DNA from: an uncultured Collinsella sp.
GTDB lineage: Bacteria > Actinomycetota > Coriobacteriia > Coriobacteriales > Coriobacteriaceae
DNA: 6,701 nucleotides
Assembly (NCBI GenBank): GCA_900544465.1
Contig: UQVT01000111.1
Span: 1-6,701 of the forward strand
Direction: 5' to 3'
Shown here piece after piece: positions 1 to 6,338 of this stretch. The notes below the pieces were generated by a model. The model was not told the DNA's origin, did no database searches, and was given only the letters and a program-made list of their open reading frames with translations. Numbering within the stretch: the stretch's first letter is position 1; the number at the start of each line of letters is the position of its first letter. The position numbers and the translations under genes are program-made.

Positions 1-1482
1 TCCGGTGCCCTGACCTTTACGCACAGCTACATGGTGCTGTTCCTGTCCACGGAGTGTGGCCTGTCCGCAGGCGAGGCTGCACTGATCAGCTCGTTTGCCA
101 TCTATGTCAACGCCATTCTTTGCCCGCTGATGGGCTTTGTGGCCGATAACTTCTATGCCACCAAGATTGGCCGCATCTTTGGTCGTCGTCGTTTCTGGAT
201 CTTGCTGGCCATCCCGATGATGATCGCCGAGCCGCTCATCTTCGTGGCTACGCCGTTTGGCTTCCCGTACTACTTTGTGCTGTACCTGATCTACAACGTC
301 GCGTACACGTTCTGCACCGCCAACCTGTCGCCGCTTACCATCGAGATGACCGACGACTTTAAGGAGCGTACGTACCTCACCGGCTACAAGCATCTCTTTG
401 GTAACGCCGCCGGCTTCCTGATGGCTGCACTTGTGGGCTTCGGCTTTGGCACCTTCGGCGAGACCAACCCGTTCAGCTACTTCATCATCGCTACGGTCAA
501 CGCTTCGGTCATGGCAATCTCGCTGCTTTGTGTGTACCTGTCCACGTGGGAGCACACCCCCGAGGAGGTCGCTCAGGAGAAGATCGAGAGCGTCGGCGAG
601 GGTATCAAGAAGTTCTTCATCGACGTTATCTCCACCTTCCGCAACAAGTCCTTCCGCAAGGTCCTGTACGCACAGGTCTCCACGAAGCTCGCTGCTGCCT
701 GCTGGTCTGCCTGCCTGTCCTTCTTCATCGTCTACTGCCTGCAGATTCCTAAGTCCTACGAGTCCGTGATGGAGATGCCTGGCAAGGTCGTCGCTATCGT
801 CTGCACCGCCATCTGGGTCGCCCTCATGGCCAAGAAGGGCTTCCACAAGTCTTGGTACCTTGCAAATGTCGGTTGCGCTGCGTGCATCATTGCCTACAAC
901 TACTTCGCCTTTGGTCAGATTAACGGCACCTCCACGGTCGCCATCGCCATGATCGCCTACCCCATCATCTTCGCCATCTGGAAGTTCTTCTACGTCGGCT
1001 TCCAGTACCTGCCCGATGTTCTGCTCAACTACATCCCCGATGTCGATGAGCTCATCACCCTGCGTCGTCGCGAGGGCATCTACAGCTCCGCGCAGCAGCT
1101 CTGCCAGCAGATCGCCCAGGCTATCGCCGTCAACGTGTGGGCTATCGTCCTTGCTGCCTCCGGCTTCATTCAGACCGCCGGCAATAGCGACGCCGTGACC
1201 CAGCCCGCTACCGTGCCTCTGTATATCTGCGGCTACATGATCATCGGCTGCGCCGGCTTCTTCCTGCTTGCGGCCGTCCTTGCCCGCGGCATCAAGATCG
1301 ACAAGGAGCAGTGCGACGTCCTTCGCGACGAGATTCACCGAGTCAAGGAGGGTGGCAAGATGGCCGACGTCAAGCCCGAGGTCAAGGCGCTTTGCGAGGA
1401 GCTCTCCGGCTTTAAGTACGAGGACTGCTTTGCCCACAACAACGTTGGCTTCCAGGACGGTAGCGTAACTCCCGCCGAGTAA
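1..1482 (+). CDS. GPH-family (MelB-type) sugar:cation symporter, 5'-truncated by the window edge
   Basis: Integral membrane transporter, probably importing a sugar or short uronide oligosaccharide with a cation. The frame is open from base 1, and the ten codons before the ATG at 31 read as the end of a first membrane helix, so that ATG is internal. I estimate 20-35 residues are missing. The visible 493 residues hold about twelve hydrophobic segments, counting the cut first one. Family signatures (residues counted from window codon 1): the helix 2-3 loop with Asp49 followed by GRRRFW at 61-66, and the loop after helix 10 with RRREG at 355-359, both typical of glycoside-pentoside-hexuronide symporters. 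From about residue 432 there is a charged, non-membrane C-terminal tail of about 60 residues, presumably cytoplasmic and longer than in a minimal family member. Codon use is strongly biased (AAG, GAG, ATC, GTC), suggesting good expression. The gene ends 24 bases before an intrinsic terminator. Pectic substrate is inferred only from the neighbouring genes; the family also carries plant beta-glycosides, pentosides and glucuronides. Confidence 0.88.
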   Translation, partial: SGALTFTHSYMVLFLSTECGLSAGEAALISSFAIYVNAILCPLMGFVADNFYATKIGRIFGRRRFWILLAIPMMIAEPLIFVATPFGFPYYFVLYLIYNVAYTFCTANLSPLTIEMTDDFKERTYLTGYKHLFGNAAGFLMAALVGFGFGTFGETNPFSYFIIATVNASVMAISLLCVYLSTWEHTPEEVAQEKIESVGEGIKKFFIDVISTFRNKSFRKVLYAQVSTKLAAACWSACLSFFIVYCLQIPKSYESVMEMPGKVVAIVCTAIWVALMAKKGFHKSWYLANVGCAACIIAYNYFAFGQINGTSTVAIAMIAYPIIFAIWKFFYVGFQYLPDVLLNYIPDVDELITLRRREGIYSSAQQLCQQIAQAIAVNVWAIVLAASGFIQTAGNSDAVTQPATVPLYICGYMIIGCAGFFLLAAVLARGIKIDKEQCDVLRDEIHRVKEGGKMADVKPEVKALCEELSGFKYEDCFAHNNVGFQDGSVTPAE

Positions 1483-1506
1483 GGCCGACATATCGTCCAA
1501 ATCACA

Positions 1507-1549
1507 GGGCCGTGCCACCGGAATTCCGCCGGCAGGCACGGCCCTTTTT
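1507..1549 (+). terminator. Rho-independent terminator after the transporter gene
   Basis: A perfect 10-bp GC-rich stem, GGGCCGTGCC (1507-1516) pairing with GGCACGGCCC (1535-1544), is followed directly by TTTTT (1545-1549). The stem can extend inward across a small internal loop through CCGG (1518-1521) with CCGG (1529-1532), leaving a 7-nt loop. There is no A-run on the other side, so it acts for the + strand only. It lies 24 bases past the transporter stop and about 50 bases before the GH28 start, implying that the GH28 gene has its own promoter or depends on partial read-through. Confidence 0.93.
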
Positions 1550-1584
1550 CAACAGCGTACAATTTGCCTTTAGAGCATCTTTTT

Positions 1585-1591
1585 GAGGGAG
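1585..1591 (+). promoter_or_regulatory. Ribosome binding site that fixes the GH28 start
   Basis: GAGGGAG lies 6 bases upstream of the ATG at 1598. A TTG in the same frame at 1583 overlaps this site and has no Shine-Dalgarno of its own, so the ATG is the start I chose. Confidence 0.8.
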
Positions 1592-1597
1592 AAACCC

Positions 1598-3193
1598 ATG
1601 GAGACGAACGTTATCTGGCGCAACGCGCGCGCGGCGGTTATCGAGCTTGACGACGGCGGTTACTTTACCTGCGCCGATACGTGGGAGATCTTTGTCAACG
1701 ACGAGCCCGCCGGTACCACGAATACGGTCGAGACCTATGTCGACGGCCTGACCCCCGGCAAGCGCAACCTGGTCCGTTTTGTCTGTGGCGAGCGTGAGCT
1801 GAGCGTAGGTGTCACCACGCCGGCTGAGCCCTTTACCATCAACGTTCGCGACTGTGGCGCCAAGGGCGATGCCGAGCATGATGACACCACCAACATCCAG
1901 GCTGCCATCATGGCCTGCCCCAAGGGTGGCCGCGTGCTGATCCCCGCCGGTAGTTATCGCATCAAGTCTCTCTTCCTTAAGAGCAATATCAACATCGAGC
2001 TCGCCGAGGGAGCGGTGCTGTTGGCCCGTCACGATCGCGCGGCGCTTGCCTACATTCCGGGCACGGTCACAGGCGACGAGGGCGCCGGGTATGCCGGCAC
2101 CGATATGCTGCCCCTGGGCCGCTGGGAGGGCGAGAGTTTCTCGACCTACTGCTCTACCTTTACGGGTCTGAGCGTGCACGACGTGTGCATCTATGGTCGT
2201 GGTGCCATCGACGGTCAGACCGATTTTGCCGAGGACAACTGGTGGAACAAGGACTTTAAGAACATCTTTCGCCCGGAGGAGGGCCGCGAGGTCGCCCGCC
2301 CGCGCATGATCTTCCTATCCGAGTGTGAGAACGTGAGCATGGCCGGCTTCACCGTCCGCAACAGCCCGGCGTGGAACATCCACCCCATCCTGTGCGAGCA
2401 CGTCGATGCGCTCTGCCTGTCCATCGAGGGTCCCAAGAACTCCCACAACACCGACGGCTTCGATCCCGAGAGCTGCGGTTTTGTTCGCATCCTTGGTTGT
2501 CAGTTCTCGGTGGGCGACGACTGCATCGCCATCAAGAGCGGCAAGCTGGGCATTGAGCCCGAGCTTCGCCCCGCTACGCACGACGTGCTGATCTCTCACT
2601 GCTACATGCACGATGGTCACGGCGCCGTGGTCCTGGGTTCAGAGGCTGCCGGCGGCATCAAGGACCTTACCGTGAGCAAGTGCCTCTTTGAGCGCACCGA
2701 CCGCGGCCTGCGCGTCAAGACCCGCCGCGGGCGCGGCAAGGATGCCGTCAACGAGGGCATTACCTTTGAGCACATTCGCATGGACGAGGTGCTCACGCCC
2801 TTCGTGGTCAACTCCTTCTACTTCTGTGACAAGGACGGCAAGACCGATTACGTGCAGTCTCGCGAGGCGCTGCCTGTCGACGACCGCACGCCCGGCTTTG
2901 GTGCCACGACGTTTTGCGATATCGAGGCCACCAACTGCCATGCTGCCGCGGCCTATATCACGGGTCTGCCCGAGAGCAAGGTGACGCGTCTGACGTTCCA
3001 AGACGTTCACGTTACCTTTGCCGACGATGCCGAGCCCTTTGTCCCGGCCATGGCCTGCGGCGTTGAGCCCATGGTACGCCAGGGCATCATCGCGCAAAAC
3101 GTCAAGGTACTCGATCTGCAAAATGTGGTGATCGAGGGCCAGGACGGCGAGGAACTGCAGCTCCAGAACGTCGACAAGGTTATCCGTTCCTAA
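1598..3193 (+). CDS. Glycoside hydrolase family 28 (polygalacturonase / exo-polygalacturonosidase type)
   Basis: Predicted to hydrolyse alpha-1,4 galacturonosyl linkages of de-esterified pectic chains by the inverting GH28 mechanism. The protein is 531 residues. Residues 1 to about 75 look like a small beta-sandwich (fibronectin-III-like) domain ending in a Thr-Pro-rich hinge. From about 79 comes the pectin-lyase-fold entry signature (GAKGD, then DDT, then GG.V.IPAG). The GH28 active-site set is complete: NTD at 284-286, GDD with Asp307 and Asp308, GHG with His341, and Arg372/Lys374 in an R-V-K version of the usual R-I-K. Asp286, Asp307 and Asp308 are the expected catalytic and water-activating acids. 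There is no signal peptide: the N-terminus is charged and lacks a hydrophobic core, so a cytoplasmic location is inferred. An N-terminal beta domain is known from exo-acting bacterial members, which would suit trimming of imported oligomers, but endo or rhamnogalacturonan-directed action cannot be excluded by reading. Codon bias is strong, like the transporter. Confidence 0.93.
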   Translation: METNVIWRNARAAVIELDDGGYFTCADTWEIFVNDEPAGTTNTVETYVDGLTPGKRNLVRFVCGERELSVGVTTPAEPFTINVRDCGAKGDAEHDDTTNIQAAIMACPKGGRVLIPAGSYRIKSLFLKSNINIELAEGAVLLARHDRAALAYIPGTVTGDEGAGYAGTDMLPLGRWEGESFSTYCSTFTGLSVHDVCIYGRGAIDGQTDFAEDNWWNKDFKNIFRPEEGREVARPRMIFLSECENVSMAGFTVRNSPAWNIHPILCEHVDALCLSIEGPKNSHNTDGFDPESCGFVRILGCQFSVGDDCIAIKSGKLGIEPELRPATHDVLISHCYMHDGHGAVVLGSEAAGGIKDLTVSKCLFERTDRGLRVKTRRGRGKDAVNEGITFEHIRMDEVLTPFVVNSFYFCDKDGKTDYVQSREALPVDDRTPGFGATTFCDIEATNCHAAAAYITGLPESKVTRLTFQDVHVTFADDAEPFVPAMACGVEPMVRQGIIAQNVKVLDLQNVVIEGQDGEELQLQNVDKVIRS

Positions 3194-3209
3194 CTCGGGG
3201 TGATGACCA

Positions 3210-3244
3210 GGGCTGCATTGTCGGATAAATCGGCAATGCAGCCC
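3210..3244 (+). terminator. Long stem-loop between GH28 and esterase genes; weak terminator or attenuating/processing hairpin
   Basis: GGGCTGCATTG (3210-3220) pairs perfectly over 11 bp with CAATGCAGCCC (3234-3244). Further pairs inward (U-G, C-G, G-C, G-U) leave an ATAAA loop at 3225-3229. It starts 16 bases after the GH28 stop. The tail is TTGTGC, not a U-run, so it is not a canonical intrinsic terminator. It could partly terminate, or protect the 3' end of the GH28 message and lower expression of the downstream esterase genes. The reverse strand shows no U-run either. Confidence 0.5.
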
Positions 3245-3286
3245 TTGTGCGATACGGCCGTGTGCGCTGCGCTACGCATCATGGTG

Positions 3287-3293
3287 AAAGGGA
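3287..3293 (+). promoter_or_regulatory. Ribosome binding site of the alpha/beta hydrolase gene
   Basis: AAAGGGA lies 4 bases before the ATG at 3298. It supports that start over an in-frame GTG at 3247, which would add 17 residues that do not look like protein of this family and begins only 3 bases past the preceding stem-loop. Confidence 0.65.
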
Positions 3294-3297
3294 ATAC

Positions 3298-4107
3298 ATG
3301 CTCAATAAAACGATTCCTGTCGGGGTCGATGGCTCGTCTGCCACGATTACGTCTTATGTTTTTGCCCCGTCCGAAGATGCTTATGCTTTAAAACCGCTGC
3401 CTGCAGTTGTGGTCGTGCCAGGAGGCGGCTACGATCACGTTTCGCCGCGCGAAGGCGAGCCGGTAGCGCTCCGTTTGTTGGCGATGGGCTACCAAGCGTT
3501 TGTACTGAACTATTCGGTTGCTCCGGCTGTCTATCCGCTGGCATTGCAAGAACTCGCGCGGGCGGTCGATACCGTCCGAAGCCATGCGGCAGAGTACTGT
3601 GTCGATCCTGATCGGATTACGGTCATGGGTTTTTCGGCCGGTGGGCATCTAGTTGGCTTGCTCGGGGCGCTTTGGGACCAACCCTGGCTTGCAGAGTCGA
3701 TTTCGGCATCGCCTGAGTCGATTCGGCCTGACACACTTTGCTTGGGCTATCCGGTCGTAAGCTCGGGGGCCTATGCTCATCGTGGTTCGTTTGAACACCT
3801 AACGGGTGCCGATGGCGCTTTGGCTCAAAAGTTGTCGATCGAGAATATGGTGGGCGATGGCTTCCCCCGTACGTTCTTGTGGCATACCGCCGAGGATGCA
3901 TCGGTACCAGTTCAAAATAGCCCCCTTCTTGCGCAGGCTCTTGCCGACCACGGGATTGGCTTTAGCCTACATGTCTTTCCGCATGGAAAGCATGGGGCAT
4001 CGCTCGCCACGGCCCAAACGGCATTTAAGGGCTGCGCCGAGCATATTCAGCCACAGGTTCAGGGCTGGCCTGAACAGTTCGCTTCCTGGGAGCGTGATGG
4101 ACGATGA
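3298..4107 (+). CDS. Alpha/beta hydrolase, acetyl-esterase (Aes/BD-FAE-like) type
   Basis: A 269-residue single-domain serine esterase, probably removing acetyl (possibly other acyl) groups from carbohydrate. Visible motifs: the oxyanion-hole strand ending in PGGGY at 41-45, in the place where relatives have HGGGY; the nucleophile elbow GFSAGG with Ser113; the acid loop HTAEDASVP with Asp200; and HGKHG with His232 as the likely catalytic histidine (His229 is nearby). The set and spacing fit the small acetyl-xylan/carbohydrate-esterase group of the alpha/beta hydrolase fold, and the length is typical. There is no signal peptide or membrane segment, so it should be cytoplasmic. Its stop overlaps the next start by ATGA, making it one translational unit with the pectin methylesterase fusion. 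The pectin acetylesterase role is inferred from that coupling and from the GH28 gene upstream; the fold itself does not define the substrate. Codon use is visibly less biased and more T-rich at third positions than in the two genes upstream. Confidence 0.87.
   Translation: MLNKTIPVGVDGSSATITSYVFAPSEDAYALKPLPAVVVVPGGGYDHVSPREGEPVALRLLAMGYQAFVLNYSVAPAVYPLALQELARAVDTVRSHAAEYCVDPDRITVMGFSAGGHLVGLLGALWDQPWLAESISASPESIRPDTLCLGYPVVSSGAYAHRGSFEHLTGADGALAQKLSIENMVGDGFPRTFLWHTAEDASVPVQNSPLLAQALADHGIGFSLHVFPHGKHGASLATAQTAFKGCAEHIQPQVQGWPEQFASWERDGR
4104..4107 (+). other. ATGA stop/start overlap (translational coupling)
   Basis: The TGA ending the alpha/beta hydrolase gene (4105-4107) shares bases with the ATG opening the CE8 fusion gene (4104-4106). 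The nearest Shine-Dalgarno-like run, GGGAG at 4088-4092, is 11 bases from the ATG, farther than ideal. Re-initiation by ribosomes finishing the upstream gene is therefore likely, which would keep the two proteins in a linked ratio. Confidence 0.8.
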
Positions 4108-6269
4108 GCGAAAGTATCTATACGCTTCGCGTTTCGAGGGCTGCGGCAGGAGCGTATCCAACGATTTCCGATGCCTTGGCGGCAGCCGATCAGCTCTATC
4201 CGGATGCCGAGCAACCGGTGATGATTCACGTCGATCCGGACGAGTATCGCGAGCGGGTCGAGATTCGTCGCTCGCATGTGACGATTGAGGGAGAGACGGC
4301 CGACAGCGTGCGTATCGTGGGCAGCCTGGGTGCCAAGATGCCTTCGGAGGACGGCTCGGGCGTCGACGGCACGCTCGGCACGTTTAGGACCTATACCGTT
4401 TTGGTCGATGCCGACGACGTACGGCTCGAGAACCTCACGATCGAAAACGATGCGGGCGATGGGCGCGAGGTCGGTCAGGCGATTGCCCTGTATGCTGATG
4501 GCGACCGTCTGGTTGTCGATGCCTGCTGCATTAAGGGACACCAAGACACGCTGTTTTTGGGTCCGCTGCCGCCGTATGAGGCCAAACCGGGCGGGTTTAT
4601 AGGACCCAAACAGTATGCGCCGCGCCGGGTGGGGCGCCAGTATTTTCGACGTTGCCGGATCGAGGGCGATGTCGACTTTATCTTTGGCGGCGCGCGTGCC
4701 TACTTTGAGGGGTGCGAGATTCGCTCGCTCAACCGCGATATGGACGTGAACGGCTACGTGACGGCGGCGTCGACGCCCGAAGGCGAGCCGCACGGCTTTG
4801 TGTTCCACGGCTGTTCGTTTACAGCTCCGGATGGCGTGGCGCCGGATTCGGTCTACCTGGGTCGTCCTTGGCGCGAATGGGCGCAAACTGTGCTGATCGA
4901 TTGCTGGCTGGGGCGACATGTCAAGCGCGAAGGCTGGTGGGATTGGAATAAGCCGGCGGCACACAACTGCGTGCAGTATGCTGGCGCGATTCTGCATGGG
5001 CCGGCGGGTGATACTACCGGCTGGGTGCCGTGGGCGAATGAACTCGATGTGATGGCTGCCGCCGGGTACGCTCGCGAGCAGGTGCTTGCCGGTGGGGATG
5101 GCTGGGATCCCGAGGGCGGCGACGGTGATGCGGTTGAGACGGCTGAACTGTCTGCCAACGGCCGCACCGTGCACATCGAGACGTACTGCGAAGACGAACC
5201 TGCGCTGCGTGCCCGGCTGAAGCGCGAGGGGCGTTCGGCTGCTTTTACGGGCAAGACTCCTGCAGATTTTGAGGCATGGAAGATTGCGACCAGGACTCGT
5301 CTGTACGATGTTTTGGGCCTTTCGCTTATGGACCGCGTCCCTATTGAGATTCGTGAGCTCAGCCGCGTGCGGGTTGCCGGCGGCATCGTGCGCACCCATG
5401 CGATGTTGCAGGTCGAGCGCGATGTTTGGATGCCGTTCTACCTGTTGGAACCGTCTCATCCTAAGCTTGATGAGCGGGGACTCAAACGCTGTTATATCTG
5501 CCCGCATGGCCATCAGGGAGCGGGTGCTGCAAGCGTAGCCGGTGTTGCGGGCGTGCCGGCTGTCGATGATGCCGTGCGTAAGTTCAATTACGACTACGGT
5601 CTGCGTTTGGCACGCATGGGTTACGTGACCGTCTGCCCTGATGCGCGCGGTTGGGGATACCGTCGTGACTGGAAGGGTCAGGGCGATGACGAGAACAGCT
5701 ACCTGCGCGGTACGTGTCTGAATCAAGCACGTATGGCCGAGCCACTGGGTCTTACGGTCGCGGGCCTCAACGTCTGGGACAACATGCGCTTGATCGATTA
5801 CTTGGAGGCGCGCGGCGACATTGCCATGGATGACCTGGGTTGCTTTGGTTTTTCGGGTGGCGGCTACATGACGTTGTACCTGGCCGCACTCGACCCGCGT
5901 GTGCGCAAGGCGTTTGTCTCGGGCTATCTGTACGGTGTCGATGATTCGCTGCTGCATCTCAATGGCAATTGCAGCTGCAACTACACGCCCGGACTTTGGC
6001 GCTTACTCGACATGGGCGATATTGCCTCGCTCATCGCGCCGCATCCGCTGCTGGTGCAAAGCTGCGAAGAGGATCATCTGAACGGTTCGCGCGGGCTGAA
6101 AAATGTTGACGAGCAGCTCGAGATCGTGCGCGATGCCTACAAGTTGCTGGGTCGCAGAGATGGCCTGCGGCACGAGGTGTGTCCGGGTGAACACCATCTG
6201 GGCGTGGCACATCTTGCCGAGGATATCGAATGGCTCGATTCGCACGTTGCGGAATGCGCCCGTTCATAG
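4104..6269 (+). CDS. Bifunctional esterase: CE8 pectin methylesterase fused to a C-terminal alpha/beta hydrolase
   Basis: A 721-residue protein with two catalytic domains. Residues 1 to about 325 form a CE8 pectinesterase, which removes methyl esters from homogalacturonan and releases methanol. The conserved set is present: Gln125 in QAIAL, Gln147-Asp148 in GHQDTL, Asp191 in DVDFIFG, and Arg254/Trp256 in LGRPW. A Gly/Asp-rich linker follows at about 328-346. Residues about 350-718 form a larger alpha/beta hydrolase of the acetyl-xylan-esterase/dienelactone-hydrolase-like type. It has an oxyanion-region HGHQG at 468-472, nucleophile elbow GFSGGG with Ser584, a CNYTPGL segment followed by IAPHPLL, likely acid Asp657, and likely His697 in GEHHLG. 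This second domain probably removes acetyl or methyl groups; alpha/beta-fold pectin methylesterases also exist (CE19 in my recollection), so its substrate is open. There is no signal peptide, which is unusual for CE8. The start ATG overlaps the previous stop (ATGA), with only a distant GGGAG at 4088-4092, suggesting translational coupling. Confidence 0.92.
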   Translation: MSESIYTLRVSRAAAGAYPTISDALAAADQLYPDAEQPVMIHVDPDEYRERVEIRRSHVTIEGETADSVRIVGSLGAKMPSEDGSGVDGTLGTFRTYTVLVDADDVRLENLTIENDAGDGREVGQAIALYADGDRLVVDACCIKGHQDTLFLGPLPPYEAKPGGFIGPKQYAPRRVGRQYFRRCRIEGDVDFIFGGARAYFEGCEIRSLNRDMDVNGYVTAASTPEGEPHGFVFHGCSFTAPDGVAPDSVYLGRPWREWAQTVLIDCWLGRHVKREGWWDWNKPAAHNCVQYAGAILHGPAGDTTGWVPWANELDVMAAAGYAREQVLAGGDGWDPEGGDGDAVETAELSANGRTVHIETYCEDEPALRARLKREGRSAAFTGKTPADFEAWKIATRTRLYDVLGLSLMDRVPIEIRELSRVRVAGGIVRTHAMLQVERDVWMPFYLLEPSHPKLDERGLKRCYICPHGHQGAGAASVAGVAGVPAVDDAVRKFNYDYGLRLARMGYVTVCPDARGWGYRRDWKGQGDDENSYLRGTCLNQARMAEPLGLTVAGLNVWDNMRLIDYLEARGDIAMDDLGCFGFSGGGYMTLYLAALDPRVRKAFVSGYLYGVDDSLLHLNGNCSCNYTPGLWRLLDMGDIASLIAPHPLLVQSCEEDHLNGSRGLKNVDEQLEIVRDAYKLLGRRDGLRHEVCPGEHHLGVAHLAEDIEWLDSHVAECARS

Positions 6270-6310
6270 CCCCTCGGCATGCTGCGAATAAACGGTACGT
6301 TCCTGTATGA

Positions 6311-6324
6311 CCGCCGATGGGCGG
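6311..6324 (+). other. Small GC hairpin just upstream of the SGNH gene's ribosome binding site
   Basis: CCGCC (6311-6315) and GGCGG (6320-6324) pair around a GATG tetraloop, ending 2 bases before the Shine-Dalgarno. It has no U-tract. It might hold the ribosome site open or be chance in GC-rich DNA. The rest of the 69-nt gap (6270-6338) shows no terminator and no convincing promoter, so the SGNH gene is probably co-transcribed with the CE8 fusion. Confidence 0.3.
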
Positions 6325-6326
6325 AT

Positions 6327-6333
6327 GAGGAGA
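6327..6333 (+). promoter_or_regulatory. Strong ribosome binding site of the SGNH hydrolase gene
   Basis: GAGGAGA lies 5 bases upstream of the ATG at 6339, close to the ideal sequence and spacing. It fixes that start and suggests efficient independent initiation, in contrast to the coupled start of the gene before it. Confidence 0.8.
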
Positions 6334-6338
6334 AGATT

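Noticed and set aside
31..33. ATG at 31 as the transporter start
   Set aside because: The upstream codons to base 1 are open and encode helix-like sequence, there is no ribosome site before 31, and the first membrane helix would be cut in half.
1519..1528. CGGAATTCCG palindrome as a possible operator
   Set aside because: It lies inside the terminator loop region and overlaps the inner stem extension, so it is better explained as part of that hairpin. There is only one copy in the window.
1545..1574. Possible promoter: TTTTCA (1546-1551), 17-bp gap, TTTAGA (1569-1574); or TACAAT (1558-1563) as a -10
   Set aside because: The -35 of the first overlaps the terminator U-run and both boxes are weak. 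The second has no acceptable -35 at the right distance. It is not strong enough to annotate as a promoter.
1502..2179. A 225-codon minus-strand frame overlapping the terminator and the GH28 start
   Set aside because: Low-complexity shadow translation with no family signature. It would have to run through the terminator hairpin, and the opposite strand is a clear GH28.
3247..3297. Longer version of the alpha/beta hydrolase from a GTG at 3247
   Set aside because: The added residues are Arg/Cys/His-rich and unlike the family N-terminus, while the ATG at 3298 has a good ribosome site and leads directly into the first beta strand.
4059..5957. A 632-codon open frame on the minus strand opposite the CE8 fusion gene
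   Set aside because: It is a shadow of the real gene in GC-rich DNA. Its translation is rich in Arg, His, Thr and Ala with no recognisable domain, while the + strand frame carries full CE8 and hydrolase motifs.
6291..6301. AACG-GTA-CGTT imperfect palindrome upstream of the SGNH gene as an operator
   Set aside because: The arms are only 4 bp and no second copy was found, so it cannot be told from chance.
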